Positions 24,215 to 35,226 of a stretch of 64,000 nucleotides of DNA are shown here, one piece after another. The stretch is from positions 12,524,001-12,588,000 of the forward strand of contig NC_071332.1 of NCBI RefSeq assembly GCF_010183535.1. Direction: 5' to 3'. The stretch is from Caenorhabditis remanei (taxonomy: Eukaryota > Nematoda > Chromadorea > Rhabditida > Rhabditidae). Numbering within the stretch: the stretch's first letter is position 1; each line of letters opens with the position of its first letter. The position numbers and the translations under genes are program-made. The notes under the pieces were generated by a model. It had not been told where the DNA came from and did no database searches. It worked only from the letters and a program-made list of their open reading frames with translations.

Positions 24215-25848
24215 TTAAATATCATCGATATCCAAATCTTCGTCATCATCAGCCGGAGCTGCAGCTCCATTCGATACCTTGGCGGCACTGGCAGCTTTTT
24301 GTTGTTCTTCTTTCGCTGCCTGTTCTCTTTGTTGTCGAAGGAACTCACTCTCCTTGACTTCGCCTCCGAACTGGAATAATTATGAATGAAAACTAAACTT
24401 ATATGATATTTCTTACCGCGATCTCGTCGTCGGATTCATCTTCGGTCTCCTCTTCCGCTTCCTTGAGCCATGTGAGCACTGGCATAGCGTTTTCGATGAT
24501 TTTTTTGGCAAAGGACTTGGCAACATATTTGCTCGATGGTTTCTCTCCCCAAGCCAACAGAACTTCTTCCTCGCATATATCCGAATCGTACAACGACTTG
24601 ATTATGTGAGCCGATTTTGAAAGCAGCTCGTCGTTATGCTTATGAATAACTTGCTCGATTCCTCCCAACAAATAACGTTGAGCCTTCTTATCGTTCATAA
24701 CGAAACGAAGCAAAAGGTTACGGTGGGCAGAAATTTGCTTATCAGCAACCACTTTTTCATCGAAGAGAACATTGGCAAGAAGAAGCGATGCCTTTTGCTT
24801 CAACTCGAGTCTCTCCGCCTCATCACGCAAACCATTCTGTCCTTTAGCATCGGAAATACGACCTGGAATGAAACATATTGCGAAATTCAAAAAATCTCAC
24901 ATTTTGAAAATTCTCAAATCTAATACCTTCATCTTTGGCTTTCACGAAGAAGTTGTGAAGCATGTCGAGACGTTGCTCCTCGCTCTTCTCAAGATCCTTG
25001 TCCAGCACGAGCTTTCCCATTCCGGCCGACAGCATGCCATTCGGCTCAACTGGTTCTGGTTCCCAGTCGTCGTCGTCGTCATCATTCGAACTGCCCTTGT
25101 CGCTATTGTTGTGGCTTATGTCGTTGACTGTTGCTGCGTCAGCTCCCGATGTCTTCTTTCCATTCTTCTCTTCTGCTTTGGCTGAAAACAATATATTTGC
25201 ATGTTTAAAATTCACGACGATCATGCAAACAAGAGAACAAATGAGATTAAAAATGTAAATGCCTTGTTCAAATTCGAGGCAATCGAACCGATTCCGTTTA
25301 CTTACAAAAATCGACATCAATCTTTGGTGGGTTCTTCATGATGTATGTGGACAGCTTGTGCTTGAGATCAATGTCGAATGAGCATCCGCAAGCCTTGCAT
25401 TTGCTTTTGATGCAGCTTTTGCGAACGAACTGAAAACCGAAATTGGAGTAACATGAAAACGATCATAAAAAATACCAATTGAGTTTCTGGATTCTCACAC
25501 GACTTGCACAAGACAAACTTCTTAATGAATCCATCAAGAATATCCTGGAGCTTGTTCGCATCATGTTCTCCATTGACAATGTAGCGCTCGTTTTTAGCAT
25601 CGAAATTGGTTTGAGCTCCAAGTTCACATCCGAAGTACTTGGTTGGGTCTAAAAAACTATATTCTTCTCGGAAAACAATCGCAGATGAACTTACACATGG
25701 GTGGACGCTCGAGAGCCTTCGCGATATCAAACATATTTGTGATGACAGTCTTGATTCCGTTTCCTTTGCCTTCGACTTTAGCCGACAATTTTGGCATCTT
25801 GTAGCGATAGAACGGGTCGGCGACGGCGCGGTTCACGTTGAGAGCCAT
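24215..25848 (-). CDS. Translation initiation factor eIF5
   Basis: Six exons, 25848-25695, 25648-25476, 25429-25306, 25181-24927, 24862-24417 and 24370-24215, close to 435 codons, the usual eIF5 length. The N-terminus ([19 protein letters not shown]) carries the conserved Arg of the GTPase-activating domain. Then come [31 protein letters not shown], a zinc ribbon (LCKSCEN...CKACGC), an acidic linker, and a C-terminal W2/HEAT domain ending in acidic/aromatic boxes ([13 protein letters not shown]). eIF5 stimulates GTP hydrolysis by eIF2 in the scanning pre-initiation complex in the cytosol. From memory the C. elegans counterpart is C37C3.2. Confidence 0.97.
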
Positions 25849-28119
25849 CTTGAATGTTTCTGTTTAGACCGTCTTCTGAAAATTACTGACTCAGGATGTA
25901 ATTATATATGTGTCTTCCACAGATACTTACAAATGGTGGATATCACGAGTCCGGTTGATATGTGGATTTTGAGAATCGCATACACCGTTGTAGTCGATCT
26001 TGGATTCACTTGCGTCGAGAGATAACGACGCTATTGATTCGCAAATCTTCAGTTTCTTTCTCTTTCTGGACAACCTCCCTGAAAAAAAGAAACGGTCGAT
26101 TGTTGATACTCTTTGCAAACCGATTATGTGTCCACCGACTCGAATCGGCGGGTTTATGGCAGGAAAAAAGCGCGTAGAAAAAAACGAACACACGATTTTC
26201 GAGGCGCGAATGGAAGCGTCAACGTGGAACGTTAATCTGACAAAATTCGACTACTGAAGACACGTTTCAAACATACTTTTTTCCGAAGCGTTTTGGAAAC
26301 CTAGTTTTCACATTCCCACACAATTTATTGATTGTTTTTGATGCGTTTCGTTTTCCGGCCTTAGATATTTTTTATGTCTAACCTGTCATTAGAAGACACG
26401 ACTGATCAGCTGATGTTTGCCTGATAACGTTAACTGAACTGTGACGAAATTCCCCTTGGGTTGTTATAAGTTGCTCACTAAACTACTGATGATTAATACT
26501 AATCAGTGAAGTGGAATCTTTAGTATTCCTCCCAGAACGGAGATCTGCATAACTGGGGCGCAAACTGGTTTTGTTATGATTTTCTATACGTTTGATACAA
26601 AAACAACCATTTCGTGTTAACTGCAATCTGATTCATGTTGTACTCACTAGAGAATGGTGACGAATTGTGGCAGTTAACTAGAAGCAAACTGACTGGACAC
26701 GTCAGACAAAGAGCACAAATTTTGAACTACAGCAAGATCACAACTGGTAATAATAACCGTGCTAGCCACATATTGAGAACAGTTTTGGGAACGCGGTTAC
26801 ACGTTTTAAACGCTCACCTTCTTGAGGGTTGTCGATCATAAAATTGCAAATTTGCGCGAGTTTGTGTGGGCACAAGAACATGCACAACTGGATCTCCCAG
26901 TTATCTGATGTGGTAAACCAAGTAGAAGAAGAGGGCTTCTGTAAAACTGTGTATATGAAGGAGGAGCAATTAGGAAAAGTTGCGAAATACTTGACGGAAT
27001 GGAAATTGGGGCAAAATGATGTGAGTAGGTCTATGCGGCGATGCCCGAAGAGGCTTGATGGGGCTGGCTGTGAGCGGACAGAGGCGCGGTTTCTCTGAAC
27101 CACCTGCGTCTCACCCAAAAAGCATTGTCTCGCGTCGTGTTTTCTCTCTCAACGCGCAACGTGTTATCTTCGCCTAGTTTCCACCGTCAACGCACTATTT
27201 TCCCGATAGTCCTCGTTGTCTGCATTTCGTGATGTCATGAAACAGAGAAAAAAGAAAGGAGACCACAGCCACGTAATTTTCAATATTCTCGCAACTTTCA
27301 ACGCTGACTCTGCACAAAAATGGAATAGTAGAAAGAAAGAGAAACGTGGATGGCTTGATAAGAATTATCATCTTTAATGTGCACACTGGTGAACGACTGT
27401 ATATTTTGCATCGAGTTAGCAATCGATAACTTTAACACCGCATTTCGAGAACGAGGAATTAACATATCGTCCTTTGAAAAAATAACATAACATATAACGT
27501 TAAAAGTTGAATAACACAAAAAGTGATCGAAACAGAAAAAAGACTGAGTTTCAAATTCTTCTACAGACATATTTTCCCGACATCTTGGAATATGTGTGCC
27601 CTAAAAGCCATTGAAAAACTTAAGAAAATACTTTTTGGTGTATTTTGAGAGTGTTAAACCTAACAGAACATTATGTGAAAAGAGAGGAAAAGGAAATATG
27701 CAGAAAGACCATTGAAAATGCTTTAAAAGGACCTGAAAACCGCGCAAACGAAGGAAAAATTGGTTCATCGAGCGCTCTCGCTGCGAGACCCGCCGCGTAT
27801 ATAAATGAATGCGCCTTTAACCGCTCGCTGTAGAGAACGAGAAATGCCGTGTGTTTTAATGGGTTAGCCAAACAAAATGTGATTTAGAAAGTTGAACAAA
27901 ACTAACTGAAATATATTAAAAAATATGTGTCTACGGATTAGTTAACAATAAAGCTGGAAAATGTCCAAAGCTGATTGCAAAAAAACCATTTAATATCGCT
28001 GCGAGACCAACAAAACTTTTTAGCAATGTTTCTTTCGAAAACTACGGTAGCGGAAGTCTCCAACGCGTTGTTCTTTTTCCAACAACTGTTTTATTCACCA
28101 ATTAACCTCTACTGACACG
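25849..28119. other. Intergenic region with one doubtful exon pair
   Basis: It separates eIF5 (-) from the BTB gene (+), which are divergent, so both promoters should lie here. On the + strand an ATG at 26635 opens 38 codons to a possible donor at 26749. An exon-like frame follows from about 26827 to 27018, with helix-like charged sequence (NQVEEEGFCKTVYMKEEQLG). Frame and phase fit, but the acceptor is poor and no family is recognised, so I do not call a gene. Confidence 0.35.
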
Positions 28120-29540
28120 ATGAGAACGCATTCAAAGGTAATTTCCGAAAATAAATTATTTTGTATGAAAAGCTATTTTGAAAAATTCAGGTTCAAGGGG
28201 CATCTTTTTCCCGGTTCGGAGTAAACAGCAATTTCCCAGTCAACGTCATTCTCATGCAGCCGACAACAAGCCACGAAACATTTATAGATAGATCCGATTA
28301 CGTAAATTGAAAAAGCAATGAAAAACATCACATTTATTCGTTTATAGGTTGACTTCGAATCCACGAGCAAGCTCCGAAACTGGCCAATATGTGTTGGCGA
28401 TAAACAGTATTACGTAGACTCGTCGATCTTCTCAAGAAATTCTGATTACTTCCGCATACTGATGGGAAACTCGTTTTTTATCGAAGGCGCCGTCAGGCAG
28501 TTAAAAATCCTAGACGAGTCCTCGAAAGACATTCTAACATTGATAACTGCAATCTCTCCGAATTCACTTGGTCTCTACCCGGATGCGATAGATGGTGTGT
28601 TCAAAATATCTTGTCACTTCTGAAGAATTATTATTTATATTATTTCCAGAACGAAATGTCTGTACTTTGCTGAGACTATGTGACAAATACTTGATGACCA
28701 ATCTGAAACACAATTGCATTGACTTTTTAAGAGAGTACAGGCCGAATACTCAAGAGCCATCCGAAGTGTTTCACTTATTCTATCAATTATGCTTTTCGCT
28801 AAACGCCGAATATGAGCACGACCCTACGCTGGCAGATGCTGCAGTTGAAGCAGTAGGGGATACTGAGAATAAACTTTCAAAAAATTTGTCATGCTTCCAG
28901 ATGTTCAGTTGTCTCGCAGTGCTGTCTGATCCCATTAACATTGCTGAGTTTCATAAGTTTCTGCTGAAGTTACAACGGAAAAGCAACGATAAGGACAGCG
29001 AAAATGTGAAACGTGTTGCTGATTCTATTCTTCATGGGTATATAATTATTTTATTAATATGTTTGGATCGGCTCGAACTCGTCAGAATAACTCCAGCGAA
29101 TCATAGAGTTCATATTGACAAAAGCTTCAGAAATCTACGGAACTGTTCACTCTCGTATTTCCGTGCTTGCGAGCTCTCTGATCCGGAAACAGTTTTGACG
29201 GCTGTTCCTTTCCTCTCTAAATATAACTTTTGATCTAGAGATTTCTCAACATAACTCTTTTTCCAGAGGTGCAATTTTCCGACATAGAATTTCGTTCAAT
29301 GAAGAAGTGCAAGGTCTTGGATGTCATCAATGCTCAATGAGACCTCCTGTACGACAGTCTCGTTCTAAAAACAGTACTGTAGTTTCCAATATCTTTTAAA
29401 TGAGAGAGTTATCATTTTTTCCAGGAAAACCATTCGTCCTTTCTCTGTGCAGATCTTGCAATCGTGAAGTCTGCGTGCAATGTCGGCGAAGTTTGTGCTC
29501 ACGGCTATTCGAAGAATGGATCAATGAATTGCGATCATAA
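28120..29540 (+). CDS. BTB-domain protein with a C-terminal Cys-rich segment
   Basis: Modelled exons are 28120-28137, 28191-28301, 28348-28594, 28650-29037, 29086-29154, 29267-29373 and 29425-29540, closing in phase to 351 codons. Residues about 44-135 look like a BTB fold (ICVGDKQYYVDSSIFSRNSD, YFRILMG, then DILTLITAI) and are followed by a helical BACK-like region (LLRLCDKYLMTNLKHNCIDF). The last two exons encode three Cys pairs (GCHQC, CRSCN, CVQCRRSLC) that could bind zinc. BTB proteins often recruit substrates to Cullin-3 ligases; that is inference here. The weakest part is 29086-29266: exon 5 could instead run on to a stop at 29233. Confidence 0.65.
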
Positions 29541-32071
29541 TCTTCCAACTAACTCAGTAGTTCCTGTATTATAACATGTATTTTACTTGTATTATTTATC
29601 TCTATGTCCACCTAATCATACCACTAATAATAACTATCCTACCCTTTCATGCTATCATTGTAATTTTATGATCCCCTCTGACTATTGTACCGAACAAACA
29701 TGGATCGACGGGAGGACATTGACGAACCGGGGCGGAGAGCGGGGTGAAAACGAGGAATGAGAGTGAGAGCGTTTTGGTGAGGAGAATGAGCGGAGGACAG
29801 ACCAAGGCAGTCAGCTGAGTGTCTCTCTTTGCTGCCTCGACGCTCATGTTCGATTTCTCGTGTAGTACTTGCCCGTGACCCGTCCTAAGATGTTAGATCC
29901 CTCTTCGATCCATTTTGTCACGTTTTATCCAATCATATCAATCTGTCGCGGACAAAATCACTTTATTACAAGTCTTTTCTTCTATTTGAACAAAAAAGTG
30001 CCTAATGCCTAATAAACCACGATGGTATTCAGCCACTTCCTATTTATTTCGATCCAACTACCAACATTTTTTGACGAGATAAAATGAATCAAAGATCTGG
30101 TCTTATTGCGTGCCCATACATTTTCTTCCTTCGCAATGCAAGTGTGTGTCTGTGAGTGAATGTGAGTGGCAAAAGCGAGTGTCTTTTTCTCTTCAACGAT
30201 AGGAAAATAGAAAAGAAAAAAGGAAAAGGGCTGCTGGATGACGTCGGAATAGGACATTGGAATGGTCCCAATGATCGGACAAAGGACATTCCATTTTCTG
30301 ATCTTTTCGTTCTCAAAGAAGATGAAAACGGCTAAAGACTGGAAAAGCTATAAGAAAGAAACGTAATATTGGTCTACCTTGCCAAGGTGTAAACAAGAGA
30401 ACGAACGAGGAGGAAGAAAAAAAACTGATACGAAGTAAATATTTACTCATCTGATAGAAAATGAAAAATTCCAACTTCAAAGCGGAAATGAAGCTTTTTG
30501 GAATAGTGTAGGTAAAAAGTTGAATCTCTGAAATAGTTGTTCAATCTGGTACTGCGGAGTTCTGTGAATAGTTCAATAACACGAAAAGTTTCTGTAATAA
30601 GTTCATATAAATGAGTGTATCCGTAATATATCATCCAAACTCTTTGCCATCTTGAAATCTTGCTTCGAGTTTCTCCTCCTATCCACGTCAGAACTCCTCC
30701 CCAAAGCTCTTCTTCCCCTATTCAAGTGCGAAAAAGACTGAAACAGTGGCCCTCTTTTTTCAGTGTCTGCTGAATCCCATTTTTCCGTTCTATTTTCCTT
30801 TCCTCCCATTTTCGTTCTTTTTCTTCCATCTCCTCCCACAATACTCTCATTTTTCGCCGCCTTCCAACGCTATTCGTTTCTTCGAGGAATTAGTGAAAAC
30901 GAAGAAAAAAGAGTAGTTTCGTTTGTATCAGTTCTTTCTTTTTTTCATAAATGTTCGTAGTCATTTCTGTTTTCAGGTAATTGGTGGATCGAAGACTACT
31001 CGCGGCGGTCCGACACGACGACGGCGACCAGCACAAGATCAGCGTGGTCCTCCTCTTCAACAACATCATCCACCTCGTCGTGACACGTCAGAAGCGAATC
31101 AGTCAGCCTGTGTGACAGTCTTCTCTTTTCAAGCCTTTATTCTACGGGTACATTAATACTTTCAGTTTTTCCTCTGGGGAAAAATGTCAGCTTATAGTGA
31201 ATTGTCATTGCAACAATGTAATACAACCGAATTACTGTTGTCATAATTTGCCTCAATTTTCAATTTCAACCGGCGATATCGAATGGCAATGGCGAACAAG
31301 TTTTGTGTTTGTTCCTTTTATAGTTTGATTCTTGATTTCTTTTTTATCAAATCATCCGTACAGAATATGAAGAGAAAAAACTTATGTATACTTTTCAGTG
31401 GCAACATTTAAAAAAAACTTTTGAAACTTGTACGTTCTTTTCTTCAATCGCCTTTCATTTTTAATTCATTTTGTAATTTCCAAAAATGCAAAGAACACAA
31501 TCACAGTCAATTGAAATGAAAAAGCCAAGACTTGGAAATCAAAAAAAATCTCCCTGTTCTTGCAGGTATTTCAAAGTTCTTTGGCTCTGTTTCTCAGGAC
31601 ATTTGGTCTTCTTTTTGCAAGATATCTAACATTTATTTTGTAAGTATTCACTTTTTGGGAAAAATTTTATCGTTATACGTGATGGTTGTTCTGAGTATGC
31701 AATAAACGAAAAGTTGTTTCTCGATCAGTAGTCAACGTATTAAACAGAAAATCTTGATCATATAACGAGATGGCTGCTAGAAATGCATATTTTAACAAAA
31801 AGCATTCGAAGTTCAACGGAATTGGGTTTTTTCTCAAGCATGGAAAAATGAGTTAATAAACAATAGATTTATTCCGGAACTAAATCTGAAAGTTAATGAG
31901 CCAACTCTGCAAATACTTGACATGATTATGAGTATTAAACTGTAGAAATATACTTTCGCGTAGCAAGAGCTTCTTGAAAAGGTTTCTAATTTTGAGTCTG
32001 AAATTTTTGATGTTTCATTCTGCATTCATCTCAAATTCCATGCATATTTTAGACCAACTGAAGCTATAAAT
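29541..32071. other. Intergenic region with a possible orphan exon
   Basis: No complete gene is seen. After a clear TTTTCAG at 30971-30976 the + strand opens from 30977 to a stop at 31156, with Arg-, Gln- and Pro-rich coding (GGPTRRRRPAQDQRGPP). This could be a terminal exon, but I found no upstream exons. The right end (about 31200-32071) precedes MEMO1. Confidence 0.35.
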
Positions 32072-33174
32072 ATGTCAATAAATGGATTCGGTGAGCACGT
32101 AAGATCAGCCTCACATGCCGGATCGTGGTACAGCGGAAATCAGCGTGATCTCGATCGTCAACTCACAAAATGGCTCGATAGCGCCGGTGAAAGATTCGGA
32201 ACTGCCCGTGCATTGATTTCTCCGTGAGATTTATGATACGATTAACTTGAAACTGAATAATTTTTTCAGACATGCTGGATATTCTTATTGTGGAGAAACA
32301 GCTGCTCACGCATTCAAGCAAATCGTGCCTTCTGCAGTGTAAGTTTATGAGATATTCGTGGTGTCATCCACTAATTGTATTTCAGCGAACGTGTATTCAT
32401 ACTTGGACCTTCCCACGTTGTAGCTTTAAATGGGTGTGCTATCACCACCTGCAGCAAGTATCGTACCCCTCTTGGAGATTTGATTGTTGATCAAAAAGGT
32501 AAATGAGATCTTTGATAGATGTGCAAACGTGAAACCTTTATAGTCACCGAAGATCTTCGTGCGACGCGTCACTTCGACCTCATGGATCGCCGTGATGAGG
32601 AATCAGAGCACAGTATTGAAATGCAACTCCCATTCATCGCCAAAGTCATGGGTCCCACGCGTCGCTATACCATCGTTCCAGTACTTGTCGGATCTCTACC
32701 TGGTTCCAGACAACAAACTTATGGAAATATATTTGCCCATTATATGGAAGACCCGAAGAATCTTTTCGTCATTTCATCAGACTTCTGTCACTGGGGAGAT
32801 CGTTTCAGCTTCTCGCCGTTTGATCGAAATAGCAACTTGCCAATTTTTGAACAGATTACAAATATGGACAAACAAGGAATGGCTGCTATAGAAACATTGA
32901 ATCCAACGGTTTTTAATGACTACCTCAAAAAGACTCAAAATACAATTTGCGGTCGGAATCCCATATTGATTATGCTGCAGGCAGCGGAACATTTTCGATT
33001 GAGTAACAACCATACTCATGAGTTCAAGTTCTTGCATTATACACAATCCAACAAGGTACAAAATGAAATTCCAGTTCTCAAAATGATACAACTTCAATAT
33101 ATTTACAGGTGCGTTCTCCATCCGACTCATCAGTCTCCTACGCATCCGGAGTGTTGTTTGTACATCCTAAGTGA
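32072..33174 (+). CDS. memo-1: MEMO1 family protein
   Basis: Five exons, 32072-32223, 32270-32338, 32386-32498, 32544-33055 and 33109-33174, close to 303 codons against about 297 in vertebrates. Family motifs run the full length: RSASHAGSWY, SPHAGYSYCGETAAHAF, RVFILGPSHVVAL, ESEHSIEMQLPFIAKV, FVISSDFCHWGDRF, CGRNPI and SYASGVLFV. MEMO1 is a conserved redox- and metal-linked protein of the dioxygenase-like fold that acts in cell motility and signalling. In C. elegans memo-1 (C37C3.8, from memory) affects NADPH oxidase-dependent ROS and lifespan. The ATG at 32072 follows a TTTTAG site at 32048-32051, a possible trans-splice acceptor. It converges with the ground-like gene. Confidence 0.95.
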
Positions 33175-33507
33175 ACAATTTCTGAATCCGTTCTTCCTCT
33201 GAATTTCATTTTTCTTTCAATTATGTGTAAATTATAGGTTATCCTCTCCGTTTTCTTTCCAGTGAATTCAGATGGAGCGGTTTTCTTCTAATCATTTTGT
33301 AAATTGTATATATGTGAAATGATCCCAATTTCCTTCTCTTAAAAATCCCGCCAACAACTTCATAACTGACCTTTTTTCTAATTTCTCCCATTCCAACTAA
33401 TCTCCTATACTACCGTTTTCTATGATATTCTGAAATTTCTTGTGATTTCTGGTAAACAATTATTTTTAATCAACTATTCATAGACAAAGGAAATTAAGAT
33501 CGAATCG
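33175..33507. other. Convergent 3' spacer
   Basis: This AT-rich spacer holds the 3' ends of memo-1 (+) and of the ground-like gene (-). I see no gene in it. Confidence 0.6.
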
Positions 33508-34917
33508 CTACTTTATAGGTCCATAGACAATGTAGGTCGGTTTGGTTCCATTGACACCTTCCAGATCTTGATCAGCTGATCCTGAGAAGAATGAACTTGC
33601 ATCAACAATATTGACTTCCTGTTCATCTAGAGGAGTAGCATAGGCCATTATGAACTTCCCGTCGATTTCAATTTTGCAATTCAAGTCTCCGGCGAAATTG
33701 ATTTTGGCGACGAAATCTCCATGAGCAGCCACGGATTCGAATGTTGTTCCGAACTTTTTCTCAGCTTGCTGCAAGGAGAAATAACTTGAGAAAGTGTCAC
33801 TCAATTCAGTCTTACCGCTTGCACAGCCGTTGCCATTTTCTGTACATTACAAGCAGAAGCTCCTTCAGCCTTCGCAGCTATGTAAGCTTCTTCCATAGTT
33901 TTCTCCAATGTCACATTACAACAAAGGAATCCAGATGGATTTGTGAAACATTTTGGACCCGGAGGTGGCGGAGGTGGAGGCGGAATCACTACTGGCACAG
34001 GGACGAAGAAGCCGTTATTGTGTCCTCCAGAACCACCCAAACCTCCGTTGAGAAAGAAAGAGAGAGGAGAGAATCCGCCTTTCTAGAAAATAAAAGTTTT
34101 TTTTGAAAACTTTTGGATCTTACCCCTCCAAGAAGACTTTGATAAAACTGTCCTCCGCCTAAAGCAGTATACGTGTGACCACGTTGAGCTTGTTGGTTTT
34201 CCGGGGATAGACTGCTGTACCGATTATTCAAGTTTTGAGCGATTCCGCCAATGCTGAAAATGATCATTTCAAGAGGAATACGGAAATATCTCACTTCTCT
34301 TTTCTCAATCCCATAGTTGCAGCAGTGGTTGCTGGTCCGGGGGCTATTGTAGTTGCCTGATCAGGCGGCATTCCAGGCGACTCAACTACAGTAACCGGAG
34401 GGATTGTAGGTGCTGTGGCTGCTACAGGGGGAGGTGATGCTTGATAATTATGTGATGTTCCTTCTGAAACTGGGGCGGCTGGAGCAGGGTAATTTTCCTG
34501 CATTGCTTTTTTATATTCTGCATAATTAATTCCGTGGCTATCTGAGTTCTGGGAAGAAGAGCCGCCTGAAAAATTTCGAGGCATAGACAACCGGCACAAA
34601 TAAGAAACATAAAATATAACATACCACCAGAAGGTTCATGATCTCCTGTCACATATCGTGGTGGAGCTTGAAGAATTTTTTCAGATGGGGGAGCAAACTT
34701 TAATTTCAGTATCTCTAATCAATCTTATTATCATAATTCTTACTGTAGCTGGAATATAGGAATCCCTCTGAAAGTTACTTGCTGCATCTGCTGGAAATGT
34801 GAATCCACTGGGAAGTCTGACAAACTTTTGTTTGCGACGGTTTCTCTGAGCAGTGGGGGAATTTGAAATCAGTAGAATCAGAATTAAAGTGATTCTGAAT
34901 GGAAGACGTGAAGTCAT
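33508..34917 (-). CDS. Ground-like (hedgehog-related) secreted protein
   Basis: Six exons, 34917-34744, 34697-34625, 34565-34295, 34253-34124, 34082-33816 and 33768-33508, close to 391 codons. A signal peptide (RITLILILLISNSPTAQ) is followed by a long low-complexity region rich in Pro, Ala, Gln and Gly with a PPPPPPPP run. The C-terminus is a ground-like domain: GFLCCNVTLEKTMEEAY, ACNVQKMATAVQ, FGTTFESVAAHGDFVAKI, CKIEIDGKFIMAYATP. Nematode ground-like proteins are hedgehog-related cuticle-epithelium secreted factors with no known receptor signalling. The exon 2 acceptor (ATTAAAG) is weak. I cannot assign a number within the grl family. Confidence 0.88.
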
Positions 34918-35226
34918 CGTCAAGGAAATGCCATTTTGAGAACGGGAAGAGAGTAATTAAGTAGATGTTTGTTCACACCTGGATGCATTTCTATAAGTGG
35001 ATTGTTTTCAATTGGTTTTGTTGAAAATATGAGAGATGATGATGAATTTATTTCTGGAACGAGATTATAAAGAGATGGGAGGAGGAGGAGAAAATGAAAA
35101 GAAAATGTATAAGGAAAAATAGAATCATTAGACAGAAAAGTAGAGACAGAAAAGAAGAGATCTCACAAATGGAGATATTATGAATGTAACAGGGGGGAAT
35201 GGATTCAGAGAAAACACATTTCGAAA
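34918..35226. other. Spacer between the ground-like gene and mig-6
   Basis: This is a short minus-strand spacer, promoter of the ground-like gene and 3' UTR of the long mig-6 form. I see no gene in it. Confidence 0.55.
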
